The position numbers and the translations under genes were made by a program. A DNA stretch of 64,000 bases, taken from NCBI RefSeq assembly GCF_001500065.1, contig NZ_LQIN01000050.1:1-64000 (forward strand), written 5' to 3'. Below, in pieces: positions 1 through 8,111 of this stretch. Each line of letters opens with the position of its first letter. Position 1 is the stretch's first letter. The notes beneath the pieces are model-generated. The model made no database searches and was not told where the DNA came from. It saw only the letters and a list, made by a program, of their open reading frames with translations. The stretch is from Mycobacterium sp. IS-3022 (lineage in GTDB: Bacteria; Actinomycetota; Actinomycetes; Mycobacteriales; Mycobacteriaceae).

Positions 1-22
1 ACACTCAAAAAAGTGAATAGAG

Positions 23-139
23 TTACGGCGGTCAATAGCGGCAGGGAAACGCCCGGACCCATCCCGAACCCGGAAGCCAAGCCTGCCAGCGCCAATGATA
101 CTGCCCAACCCGGGCGGAAAAGTAGGACACCGCCGAACA
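23..139 (+). rRNA. rrf: 5S ribosomal RNA
   Basis: About 117 nt that match the mycobacterial 5S rRNA pattern. The 5' part GTTACGGCGG pairs with CCGCCGAAC at the 3' end. The internal blocks CAGGGAAACGCCCGG, CCGAACCCGGAAG and GATGATACTGCCC are present. The 22 bases before it would be the 3' end of the 23S-5S spacer, so the rest of the rRNA operon lies left of the window. The gene sits just upstream of the Rv1691 homologue. In fast-growing mycobacteria the second operon, rrnB, lies downstream of tyrS (Rv1689), so this is probably rrnB. End coordinates are good to within a few bases. Confidence 0.95.
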
Positions 140-149
140 CAAATTAGGA

Positions 150-183
150 TTACCCCCCACGATTGCGTGGGGGGTAATTCTAT
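150..183 (+). terminator. Rho-independent terminator of the rRNA operon
   Basis: An 11-bp perfect stem (TTACCCCCCAC at 150-160 with GTGGGGGGTAA at 167-177) with a 6-nt loop, followed by the T-rich TTCTATTT. It starts about 10 nt after 5S, as expected for the end of an rRNA operon. Confidence 0.9.
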
Positions 184-240
184 TTCACGACAACCGAATA
201 CGTATTCTCGCGGTATCGTGCATCGGGTAGAAAGGCATAC

Positions 241-1023
241 GTGGCTGAGAACAGGAGAGGCGGCGACAACGGGCGCCGTCCGCAACGTTCGGCCCCGCGC
301 AGCTCGGGCCCAAACCGGGCGCGGCGGTCGCAGCCCAGACCCGACGACGACGCGCGTCAGCCCTCGGGTCCGCCGTTACCCGAAGGCATCGAAGCCAGAC
401 AACTCGCACCCGATGTCCGTGGCGAGCTCACCACCTTGGACCGTCCCACCGCCGACTTCGTGGCCCGCCACCTGGTGGCCGTCGGCCAGCTCATCGACGA
501 GGACCCGCAGGCGGCGCTCGAGCATGCCCGCGCCGCCCGGTCCCGTGCCGCCCGCATCCCCGCGGTACGCGAAGCCGTCGGAATCGCCGCCTACCACTGC
601 GGCGACTGGGCCCAAGCACTCGCCGAACTGCGTGCCGCGCGCCGCATGGGTAGCAGGTCTTCGCTGTTGGCGCTGATCGCCGACTGTGAACGCGGCGTCG
701 GACGCCCGGAGCGGGCGATCGAACTGGCCCGCAGTCCCGAGGCCGCACAACTCACCGGTGACGACGCCGACGAGCTGCGGATCGTCGTGGCCGGCGCGCG
801 GTCAGACCTCGGCCAGCACGAGCAAGCCCTGGCGCTCCTTTCGACACCGCAACTGGATCCGGCGCGCACCGGACAAACCGCGGCCCGCCTGTTCTACGTC
901 TACGCCGAGACGCTTCTCGCCTTGGGGCGCAACGAGGATGCGCTGCAGTGGTTCATCAAGGCTGCCGCCGCCGATATCGACGGTGTGACCGATGCCGAAG
1001 AGCGCATCACGGAGCTGTCCTGA
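241..1023 (+). CDS. TPR-containing protein (Rv1691-like)
   Basis: A 260-aa protein with a GTG start. The first ~60 residues are disordered and rich in Arg, Gly and Pro. The rest is helical, with alternating small and Leu/Ala residues typical of tetratricopeptide repeats, for example around 85-110, 118-150 and 190-250. By position and order it matches Rv1691, a protein of unknown function. TPRs mediate protein contacts, so a scaffold or chaperone role is only an inference. It opens the conserved run that leads into tlyA and recN; the next gene starts one base after its stop. No signal peptide or membrane segment is visible, so it should be cytosolic. Confidence 0.8.
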   Translation: MAENRRGGDNGRRPQRSAPRSSGPNRARRSQPRPDDDARQPSGPPLPEGIEARQLAPDVRGELTTLDRPTADFVARHLVAVGQLIDEDPQAALEHARAARSRAARIPAVREAVGIAAYHCGDWAQALAELRAARRMGSRSSLLALIADCERGVGRPERAIELARSPEAAQLTGDDADELRIVVAGARSDLGQHEQALALLSTPQLDPARTGQTAARLFYVYAETLLALGRNEDALQWFIKAAAADIDGVTDAEERITELS

Positions 1024-1024
1024 C

Positions 1025-2047
1025 GTGAGCACTCTCGCGCGCGAACATGACTGCCTCCTAATGGATCTCGACGGCACCGTGTTCCGCGGTCACGAGGCCA
1101 CCGCGGGTGCGGTCGAGACACTGGCCACCGTCAGCGCGCGCACTCTCTACGTCACCAACAACGCGTCGCGGGAGCCGGCCGAAGTCGCCCAGCACCTGCA
1201 CGCGCTGGGTTTCGCCGCCACGCCCGAGGACATCGTCACCAGTGCGCAAAGTGCTGCGAACCTTCTGGCCAGCCAATTGCCGCCCGGTGCAATCGTTCTC
1301 GTCGTCGGCACCGACGCGTTGGCCGCCGAGATCAGCCGCGTCGGCCTCAAACCCGTCCGACAGTGGTCGGATGGACCGGTCGCCGTCGTTCAGGGTCACT
1401 CACCGATGACCGGTTGGCCCGACTTGGCCGAAGCGTCCTTGGCGATCCGGGCCGGCGCGCTGTGGGTGGCGGCCAACGCCGACCTGACCCTGCCGTCCGA
1501 GCGGGGCCTGCTGCCCGGAAACGGCGCCATGGTGGCGGCCCTCCGCGCGGCCACCGATCGCGACCCGCAGGTGGCCGGTAAGCCCCAGCCCACCCTGCTC
1601 ACCGACGCGTTGGCCCGCGGCACGTTTCACACGCCGCTGGTGGTGGGCGACCGCCTCGACACCGACATCGCCGGGGCCAACGCGGCCGGGCTGCTCAGCC
1701 TGCTGGTGCTCACCGGTGTCAGCACCGCCGGCGACCTCGTCCGAGCGGAGGCATCGCAGCGGCCGACCTATGTCGCCGCCGATCTACGTTCACTCGACGT
1801 GCCGGCGGACACACTGCGCATCGGGCCGCACCCGGCCTGGCGCATCGACATCGACACGTCCGCGGCGACGGTGTACTTCACCGGCCGCGAAACCGCCGAC
1901 CCACTGTCGGTGGTGCGCGCGACCGCCGACGCGGTGTGGAACGCCCGCCTCGACGGCCGGTCGGTGACCGTGGCCGCCGGTGACGACACCGCGCAGCAGG
2001 CCCTGCGGCGCTGGTCCCTGCTTGCCGAGCCGAATCGACTAGCGTGA
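1025..2047 (+). CDS. HAD-IIA phosphatase, probable glycerol-3-phosphate phosphatase
   Basis: A 340-aa haloacid dehalogenase-type phosphatase. The nucleophile motif DLDGT is at 14-18, motif II TNN at 44-46, a GKPQP lysine motif lies mid-protein, and the acidic motif GDRLDTD follows. The C-terminal ~80 residues form an extra domain, as in Rv1692. That homologue was reported as a glycerol-3-phosphate phosphatase that recycles polar heads of glycerophospholipids. The GTG at 1025 was chosen because it follows the upstream stop by one base and puts DLDGT at the normal distance from the N terminus; an upstream in-frame start at 992 would run back into the preceding gene. It overlaps the next gene by 4 bp (GTGA), suggesting translational coupling. 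Confidence 0.88.
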   Translation: MSTLAREHDCLLMDLDGTVFRGHEATAGAVETLATVSARTLYVTNNASREPAEVAQHLHALGFAATPEDIVTSAQSAANLLASQLPPGAIVLVVGTDALAAEISRVGLKPVRQWSDGPVAVVQGHSPMTGWPDLAEASLAIRAGALWVAANADLTLPSERGLLPGNGAMVAALRAATDRDPQVAGKPQPTLLTDALARGTFHTPLVVGDRLDTDIAGANAAGLLSLLVLTGVSTAGDLVRAEASQRPTYVAADLRSLDVPADTLRIGPHPAWRIDIDTSAATVYFTGRETADPLSVVRATADAVWNARLDGRSVTVAAGDDTAQQALRRWSLLAEPNRLA

Positions 2048-2241
2048 ACCTCGACATGAGTACCGATCCCGAACAGATCCGCGCACGGATCGTGGAGTTG
2101 CTGGCCGACCTGCCCGACCCCGCTCAAGAAGGCTCGGGTTTTGCGGACCTGGCCGACACCGACATCGAGGTCCTCGCGGCACGGCTGGAAGAGGCGCACG
2201 ACATGCTCGTGCAGGCGCTCGAGTCGGTCGAGAAAGGCTGA
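2044..2241 (+). CDS. Small conserved protein (Rv1693-like)
   Basis: A 65-aa acidic protein with two predicted helices (about 8-22 and 38-62, Leu/Glu-rich) and no signal or membrane segment. The GTG at 2044 overlaps the stop of the phosphatase gene; an ATG at 2056 (MSTDPEQ) is an equally possible start. Its place between the HAD phosphatase and tlyA is the same as Rv1693, a short protein of unknown function. It ends 5 bp before tlyA and so is part of the same transcript. A coiled-coil adaptor is one possibility, but nothing shows this. Confidence 0.7.
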   Translation: MNLDMSTDPEQIRARIVELLADLPDPAQEGSGFADLADTDIEVLAARLEEAHDMLVQALESVEKG

Positions 2242-2246
2242 CCGCC

Positions 2247-3056
2247 GTGACGCGGCGCGCGCGAGTCGACGCCGAGCTGGTGCGACGCGGCCTGGCCCGG
2301 TCCCGCCAGCAGGCAGCCGAACTGATCGGTGCGGGGCGGGTGAGCATCGACGGCATGCCGGCCGCCAAACCCGCGACTGCGGTTGCGGTCACGGCCAGCC
2401 TCACCGTGGAGGGCGCTGACGAACGCGCCTGGGTGTCGCGCGGTGCGCACAAGCTCGTGGGCGCGCTGGACGCCTTCGATGTAGTGGTGGATGGTCGCCG
2501 ATGCCTGGACGCCGGCGCATCGACCGGAGGCTTCACCGAGGTGCTGCTCGACCGCGGCGCGCGTCAGGTGATCGCCGCGGACGTGGGTTACGGCCAGCTG
2601 GCCTGGGTGCTGCGCACCGATCCCCGGGTGACGGTGATGGAACGCACCAACGTGCGCGAACTGAGCGCCGACGCGATCGGCGGGCCCGTCGACCTGGTGG
2701 TCGCCGACCTGTCCTTCATCTCGCTGTCCACAGTGCTGCCGGCGCTGATGTCGTGCGCATCGCCCGACGCCGATATCGTTCCCATGGTGAAACCGCAGTT
2801 CGAGGTCGGTAAGGAGCGCGTCGGAGCGGGCGGCGTCGTCTCAGATCCGGACCTGCGCACGGACGCCGTGCTCGCCGTGGCGGGCCGGGCCGCGGAACTG
2901 CGTTGGCACCCGGTGGCAGTGAAAGCGAGCCCGCTGCCCGGCCCGTCCGGCAACGTCGAATACTTCTTGCACCTGCGTTACGGCGCCGACAGCGGGCTCC
3001 AAGGGTGCGAACTCGAGCGCGCTGTGCGCACCGCGGTCGCGGAAGGTCCGCGATGA
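2247..3056 (+). CDS. tlyA: 16S/23S rRNA (cytidine-2'-O)-methyltransferase TlyA
   Basis: A 269-aa protein with an N-terminal S4 RNA-binding domain (about 6-60), the RAWV interdomain linker at 60-63, and a FtsJ/RrmJ-type methyltransferase domain with the SAM loop DAGASTGG at 88-95. The catalytic tetrad K69, D154, K182, E238 is complete and has the same numbering as in M. tuberculosis TlyA. The family 2'-O-methylates C1409 of 16S and C1920 of 23S rRNA, and its loss gives capreomycin/viomycin resistance. An intact gene therefore predicts drug sensitivity at this locus. The GTG start lies 5 bp after the preceding gene. The stop overlaps the nadK start in an ATGA. Confidence 0.96.
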   Translation: MTRRARVDAELVRRGLARSRQQAAELIGAGRVSIDGMPAAKPATAVAVTASLTVEGADERAWVSRGAHKLVGALDAFDVVVDGRRCLDAGASTGGFTEVLLDRGARQVIAADVGYGQLAWVLRTDPRVTVMERTNVRELSADAIGGPVDLVVADLSFISLSTVLPALMSCASPDADIVPMVKPQFEVGKERVGAGGVVSDPDLRTDAVLAVAGRAAELRWHPVAVKASPLPGPSGNVEYFLHLRYGADSGLQGCELERAVRTAVAEGPR

Positions 3057-3976
3057 ACGCTGAACGCAACATCCTGATGGTGGTGCACACCGGCCGCGAC
3101 GAAGCCAGCGAAGTGGCCCGGCGAGTGCAGAAGGTGCTCGGCGACAACGGGATCGGGCTCAAAGTGCTGTCAGCGGAAGCCGTCGACCGCGGCCCGGTTC
3201 ACCTGTCGCCCGACGACATGCGCGCGCTCGGGCCGGGGATCGAAGTGGTCGACGCCGAGGAACGTGCTGCCGAGAGCTGCGAACTCGTCCTCGTCCTCGG
3301 CGGTGACGGCACCTTCCTGCGCGCCGCCGAACTTGCCCGTAACGTCGAAATCCCGGTGCTAGGAGTCAATCTCGGCCGCATTGGCTTTCTGGCGGAGGCA
3401 GAGGCCGACTCCATCGACGCAGTGCTCGACCGCGTCGTCGACCGCGACTACCGCGTCGAGGAGCGCATGACGCTCGATGTCGTGGTGCGCGTGGAGGGCA
3501 AGATCGTCGACCGGGGATGGGCACTCAACGAGGCCAGCCTCGAAAAGGGGCCCCGGCTGGGCGTCTTGGGAGCCGTCCTCGAGGTCGACGGCCGGCCGGT
3601 GTCGTCCTTCGGCTGCGACGGTGTGCTGGTGGCGACACCGACCGGATCGACGGCGTGGGCGTTCTCGGCGGGCGGTCCGATCGTGTGGCCCGACCTCGAG
3701 GCGATCCTGGTGGTGCCGAACAACGCCCACGCGCTGTTCGCCCGGCCGATGGTCACCAGCCCCGACGCAGCCATCGCTATCGAGGTGGAGGCGAGGGGCC
3801 ACGACGCGTTGGTGTTCTGCGACGGCCGCCGCGAGATGGTCGTGCCCGCGGGGGGCCGCGTCGAGGTCACCCGGTGCGGAACCCCGGTGAAGTGGGTTCG
3901 GCTCGACAGCGCGCCGTTCACCGACCGCCTCGTGCGCAAGTTCCGGTTGCCGGTCACGGGGTGGCGCGGACAGTAG
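3053..3976 (+). CDS. nadK: NAD kinase
   Basis: A 307-aa ATP- (or polyphosphate-)dependent NAD kinase (PpnK) that makes NADP from NAD. The signature GGDGT is at 83-87. Further on are the NE..D-type segment WALNEASLEKG and the glycine-rich TPTGSTAWAFSAGGP loop, both family hallmarks. The start was set at the ATG overlapping the tlyA stop (ATGA, 4 bp). This gives MNAERNILMVVHTGRDEA, which matches the usual mycobacterial N terminus, while longer in-frame openings would read back through tlyA. The recN start overlaps the stop by one base. The tlyA-nadK-recN order is conserved in mycobacteria. Confidence 0.96.
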   Translation: MNAERNILMVVHTGRDEASEVARRVQKVLGDNGIGLKVLSAEAVDRGPVHLSPDDMRALGPGIEVVDAEERAAESCELVLVLGGDGTFLRAAELARNVEIPVLGVNLGRIGFLAEAEADSIDAVLDRVVDRDYRVEERMTLDVVVRVEGKIVDRGWALNEASLEKGPRLGVLGAVLEVDGRPVSSFGCDGVLVATPTGSTAWAFSAGGPIVWPDLEAILVVPNNAHALFARPMVTSPDAAIAIEVEARGHDALVFCDGRREMVVPAGGRVEVTRCGTPVKWVRLDSAPFTDRLVRKFRLPVTGWRGQ

Positions 3977-5748
3977 TGCTCTCCGAGATCCGTATCGAGT
4001 CACTGGGTGCGATCAGCACCGCGACCGCCGAGTTCGACCGCGGTCTGACGGTGTTGACGGGCGAGACCGGCACGGGCAAGACGATGGTGGTCACCGGCCT
4101 GCATCTACTGGGCGGCGCGCGTGCCGACGCCACCCGGGTGCGGTCCGGCGCCAACCGGGCGCTTGTCGAAGGCCGTTTCACGACAACAGAACTCGGCGAC
4201 GGCATCCAGTCGCTGGTCGACGAGATCCTCGACTCCTCAGGTGCTGAACGCGACGACGACGGCAGCGTCATCGCCGCCCGCTCCGTCAGCCGCGACGGCC
4301 CGTCGCGCGCCTACCTCGGCGGCCGCAGCGTGCCGGCGAAGTCGCTGAGCAGCTTCACCACCGAACTGCTCACGCTGCACGGGCAGAACGATCAGCTGCG
4401 ACTGATGCGGCCTGACGAACAGCGCGCGGCGCTGGACCGGTTCGCCGACGTCGATACGCCGCTGAAGCGGTACCGCAGGGCGCGCGACGACTGGTTGGCC
4501 GCACGTCGGGATCTCCTCGACCGTAGACAGCGAGCACGGGAGTTGGCGCAGGAGGCCGACCGGCTCAAGTTCGGGCTCAATGAAATCGACGCGGTCGCAC
4601 CGCAACCCGGTGAGGATGCCGCGCTCGTCGACGACATTCGGCGGCTCTCCGAACTCGACGCGCTGCGTGAGGCGGCCCATGTCGCGCGAGCGGCGCTAGC
4701 CGGGCCGGACGACCCGTCACCCGACATCATTTCGGCGACTCATGCTGTCGCACAGGCGAAGTCGGCGCTGGAGGCCACCGGCGACACCGCGCTGACTGCG
4801 CTCGCCGAACAGCTCTCCGAGGCGCTGGCCGTGATCGCCAGCGTCAGCAGCGAGTTGAGTACCTTCCTGTCCGGACTGCCCATCGACGCCAGCGCCCTGG
4901 AGGCCAAGCTGGCCCGCCAGGCCGAGCTGCGCGCCCTCACCCGAAAATATGCCGCCGACATCGACGGCGTGCTCGACTGGGCCAATGAGTCGCGCGATCG
5001 GCTCGCGCAACTCGACGTCTCGGAGGAGGCGCTGGCCGCACTGGACGCCCGCGTCGAGGAGCTGCGTAGCAATGTCGTCTCGTCGGCGGCCGAACTGACC
5101 AGGGCCAGAACGAAAGCGGCCAAGGGTTTGGCCAAGGCGGTGACGGCCGAACTGGCGGGCTTGGCGATGGCCGACGCCGACTTCACGGTGGCGGTGAGCG
5201 CGCTGACCGCCAAGGCCGACGACTCCGCGCCGATGACACTGCCGTCCGGGGACATCGTGCACGCAGGCCGCGACGGCGTCGACAGTGTCGAGTTCGGCTT
5301 CGCGGCGCACCGCGGCACCGAGGTGCTGCCCCTGAACAAGAGCGCGTCGGGCGGTGAGCTCTCCCGCGTAATGCTGGCCCTCGAGGTGGTGCTGGCCGCC
5401 TCCGCCGAGGGCACCACGATGGTGTTCGACGAGGTCGACGCGGGGGTCGGCGGGCGCGCGGCGGTGCAGATCGGCCGTCGGCTGGCCCGGTTGGCCCGCA
5501 CCCACCAGGTCATCGTCGTAACCCACCTGCCTCAGGTCGCCGCCTACGCCGACGTCCACCTCGTCGTCGACAGTGGCGGGAGGAATGGCGGCAAGAACCA
5601 CGCCAGCGAGGTGCGCCGACTCGACGATGAGGACCGGGTGGCCGAGTTGGCGCGAATGCTGGCCGGCCTGGGGGAGTCGGACAGCGGCCGTGCCCATGCG
5701 CGAGAGCTGCTCGAAGCGGCGCAGAAGGACCGCGCCGGCGCCCCCTGA
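3976..5748 (+). CDS. recN: DNA repair protein RecN
   Basis: A 590-aa SMC-like ATPase for recombinational repair of double-strand breaks. Walker A GETGTGKT is at 29-36. The middle (about 155-365) is a long coiled coil rich in Ala, Glu, Arg and Leu. The ABC signature region SASGGELSRV and Walker B MVFDEVDAGVGG lie in the C-terminal lobe. The GTG at 3976 gives MLSEIRIESLGAIS, the family's usual N terminus; a GTG at 3961 would add five residues. The length agrees with M. tuberculosis RecN (about 587 aa). It ends an operon segment, and 82 bp separate it from steA. Confidence 0.95.
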   Translation: MLSEIRIESLGAISTATAEFDRGLTVLTGETGTGKTMVVTGLHLLGGARADATRVRSGANRALVEGRFTTTELGDGIQSLVDEILDSSGAERDDDGSVIAARSVSRDGPSRAYLGGRSVPAKSLSSFTTELLTLHGQNDQLRLMRPDEQRAALDRFADVDTPLKRYRRARDDWLAARRDLLDRRQRARELAQEADRLKFGLNEIDAVAPQPGEDAALVDDIRRLSELDALREAAHVARAALAGPDDPSPDIISATHAVAQAKSALEATGDTALTALAEQLSEALAVIASVSSELSTFLSGLPIDASALEAKLARQAELRALTRKYAADIDGVLDWANESRDRLAQLDVSEEALAALDARVEELRSNVVSSAAELTRARTKAAKGLAKAVTAELAGLAMADADFTVAVSALTAKADDSAPMTLPSGDIVHAGRDGVDSVEFGFAAHRGTEVLPLNKSASGGELSRVMLALEVVLAASAEGTTMVFDEVDAGVGGRAAVQIGRRLARLARTHQVIVVTHLPQVAAYADVHLVVDSGGRNGGKNHASEVRRLDDEDRVAELARMLAGLGESDSGRAHARELLEAAQKDRAGAP

Positions 5749-5830
5749 CCGTGTTACTGATGTGACAAAAGGGGCAGATGATACGGCGCGCCTCCGACAG
5801 ATAGGGTCCTGATCTCGACAAAATCGGCGC

Positions 5831-7015
5831 ATGAAGATGTCAGCGCTGCTATCTCGCAATGCCAGCTCACGGCCGGGCGTCACCGGCACGGCCCGCGTCG
5901 ACCGCGACATCGACCGGCTGCTGCGACGCGTCACGCCGGGCGACATCGTTGTGATCGACGCGCTGGATCTGGACCGGATCACCGCGGATGCGCTGGTCGA
6001 AGCGGGTGTCACCGGGGTGATCAACGCTTCCCCCTCGATTTCCGGCCGGTACCCGAATCTGGGACCCGAGGTGCTGGTGGCCAACGGCATCACGCTGATC
6101 GACGACACCGGGCAGGAGGTCTTCAAGAAGGTCAAGGACGGCGCGCGGGTGCGGTTGCACGAAGGCGGCGTCTACAGCGGCGATCGCCGCCTGGTGGCGG
6201 GGGCCGAGCGGACCGATCACGAGATCCATGAATTGATGCACGAGGCCAAGAGTGGCCTGGTGGCGCACCTCGAGGCGTTCGCAGGCAACACCATCGAGTT
6301 CATCCGCAGTGAGAGCCCACTGCTGATCGACGGGATCGGCATTCCCGACGTCGACGTCGACCTCAACCGGCGCCACGTGGTGATCGTCGCCGAGGACGTC
6401 GACGCCGCCGTCGACCTCAAGGCGCTCAAACCCTTCATCAAGGAGTACCAACCCGTGCTGGTCGGCGTCGGCACCGGCGCCGACGTGGTGCGCAAGGCCG
6501 GCTACCGGCCGCAACTCATCGTCGGCGACCCGGACAAGATGAGTGCCGAGGTGCTGCGGTGCGGGGCGCAGGTGGTGCTGCCCGCCGACGCCGACGGGCA
6601 CGCCGCCGGGTTGGAGCGGATCCAGGACCTCGGTGTCGGAGCGATGACGTTTCCCGCGGCGGGCTCGGCAGCCGACCTGGCGCTGCTGCTGTGCGACCAT
6701 CACGGCGCGTCGCTGATCGTCACCGCCGGCCACACCGCCAGCATCGAGGAGTTCTTCGACCGCGCCCGCCAGCAGAGTAATCCGTCCACTTTCCTGACGC
6801 GTTTGAAGGTGGGCGAGAAACTCGTCGACGCCAAAGCCGTTGCCACGCTGTACCGCAGCCGGGTGTCCGGCGGCGCGATCGCAATGCTGGTGCTCGCCGT
6901 GCTCGTCGCGGTGATCGTCGCACTGTGGGTCGCGCGCGCCGACGCTGCGCTGCTGGACTGGATCGTCGATTACTGGAACCGCTTCTCGCTATGGGTACAG
7001 GGCTGGGTCACCTAG
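5831..7015 (+). CDS. steA: Cytokinetic ring protein SteA (Rv1697-like)
   Basis: A 394-aa protein with a large soluble N-terminal part containing a thiamin pyrophosphokinase-like core (for example VGVGTGADVVRKAGYRPQL, then GDPDKM). One transmembrane helix follows near 347-368, and then a short Trp-rich tail. This architecture matches Rv1697 and Corynebacterium SteA. SteA acts with SteB in the cell-separation pathway that activates the RipC-type peptidoglycan hydrolase at the septum. The next gene, two bases downstream, is the SteB partner, which supports the call. The ATG at 5831 is the first good start after the recN gap. It was once annotated as a conserved hypothetical protein. Confidence 0.85.
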   Translation: MKMSALLSRNASSRPGVTGTARVDRDIDRLLRRVTPGDIVVIDALDLDRITADALVEAGVTGVINASPSISGRYPNLGPEVLVANGITLIDDTGQEVFKKVKDGARVRLHEGGVYSGDRRLVAGAERTDHEIHELMHEAKSGLVAHLEAFAGNTIEFIRSESPLLIDGIGIPDVDVDLNRRHVVIVAEDVDAAVDLKALKPFIKEYQPVLVGVGTGADVVRKAGYRPQLIVGDPDKMSAEVLRCGAQVVLPADADGHAAGLERIQDLGVGAMTFPAAGSAADLALLLCDHHGASLIVTAGHTASIEEFFDRARQQSNPSTFLTRLKVGEKLVDAKAVATLYRSRVSGGAIAMLVLAVLVAVIVALWVARADAALLDWIVDYWNRFSLWVQGWVT

Positions 7016-7016
7016 G

Positions 7017-7958
7017 ATGATTTCACCACGCACACACGCGATTTCGCTCGCAGCGGTGTTTCTCGCCCTCGCAATCGGCGTCGCGCTGGGGTCCGGACTG
7101 CTGTCGAACACCGTGCTGTCGGGTCTGCGCGACGACAAGCGTGGACTGCAGGACCAGATCAACACGCTCACCGAGGAGAAGAACGCGCTCAACGAAAAAC
7201 TCAGTGCTGCCGACGAATTCGATGCGATGATGTCCCCGCGCATCGTGCGGGAGGCACTGGTCGACAAGTCGGTGGTGTTGTTCCGTACCCCCGATGCCGA
7301 CGACGACGACATCGATGCAGTGACGCGGCTCGTCGGCCAGGCCGGCGGGACCGTCACCGGCACCGTGGCGCTCACCCAGCAGTTCGTCGACGCCAACGCC
7401 GCCGAGAAGTTGCTGTCGGTGGTCAACTCGCCGATCGTGCCGGCCGGAAGGCAGCTGAGCACCGCGTCGGTGGATCAGGGTTCGCAGGCCGGCGACCTGC
7501 TGGGCATCGCGCTGCTGATCAACCGGGACCCGAAGGTGCAGGCCGTCGACGACACCCAGCGCGCCACAGTGCTCGCGAGCCTGCGCGACACCGGCTTCAT
7601 CACCTACGGCGACCAGCAGGTGGGCGCGGCGAACACTGCGCTCGTCGTGACCGGCGGGGCACTGAGCGACGACGCCGGCAACCGGGGCGCCACCGTCGCC
7701 CGCTTCGCCGGCGGCTTGGCCCCGCACGGCTCGGGCACGGTGCTGGTGGGTCGCGACGGCTCGGCTGCGGGCACCGCGGCGGTCGCCGTGGCCCGCTCGG
7801 ACTCCGCGTTGAGCTCGGCGGTGAGCACCGTCGATGACGTCGACAGTGCGTCCGGTCGCATCACCGCGGTGCTGGCGTTGGCCGACCTGGTCAACGGCGG
7901 CCGACCCGGCCAGTACGGCATCGGCCCGGGGTCGGCATCGGTCACCGTCCCGCAATGA
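7017..7958 (+). CDS. steB: SteB / MctB-family envelope protein (Rv1698-like)
   Basis: A 313-aa protein with an N-terminal transmembrane anchor (about 6-28), then a coiled coil (about 35-62, LQDQINTLTEEKNALNEKL) and an extracytoplasmic domain rich in Ala, Val and Gly. It is the homologue of Rv1698. Two roles exist in the literature for this family: MctB, linked to copper efflux through the mycobacterial envelope, and SteB, the partner of SteA in cell separation. The coiled coil and direct coupling to steA (1 bp gap) fit SteB best, but the copper role is not excluded by anything seen here. Confidence 0.85.
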   Translation: MISPRTHAISLAAVFLALAIGVALGSGLLSNTVLSGLRDDKRGLQDQINTLTEEKNALNEKLSAADEFDAMMSPRIVREALVDKSVVLFRTPDADDDDIDAVTRLVGQAGGTVTGTVALTQQFVDANAAEKLLSVVNSPIVPAGRQLSTASVDQGSQAGDLLGIALLINRDPKVQAVDDTQRATVLASLRDTGFITYGDQQVGAANTALVVTGGALSDDAGNRGATVARFAGGLAPHGSGTVLVGRDGSAAGTAAVAVARSDSALSSAVSTVDDVDSASGRITAVLALADLVNGGRPGQYGIGPGSASVTVPQ

Positions 7959-8111
7959 TGTCGCCTCCGTGCCGAGCTCCAGGCGTGCGCACGGCGCGTC
8001 AGCGACGCCTTGTCGGTGTCGGTGTTAGGGTGGGGTTCCGTGGGTCGGCAGGCCCCAAACTGGGAATCGGCCCAGAAATGTAAGCCCTGCCCGTCGTCAC
8101 GGAGGTTGCTC

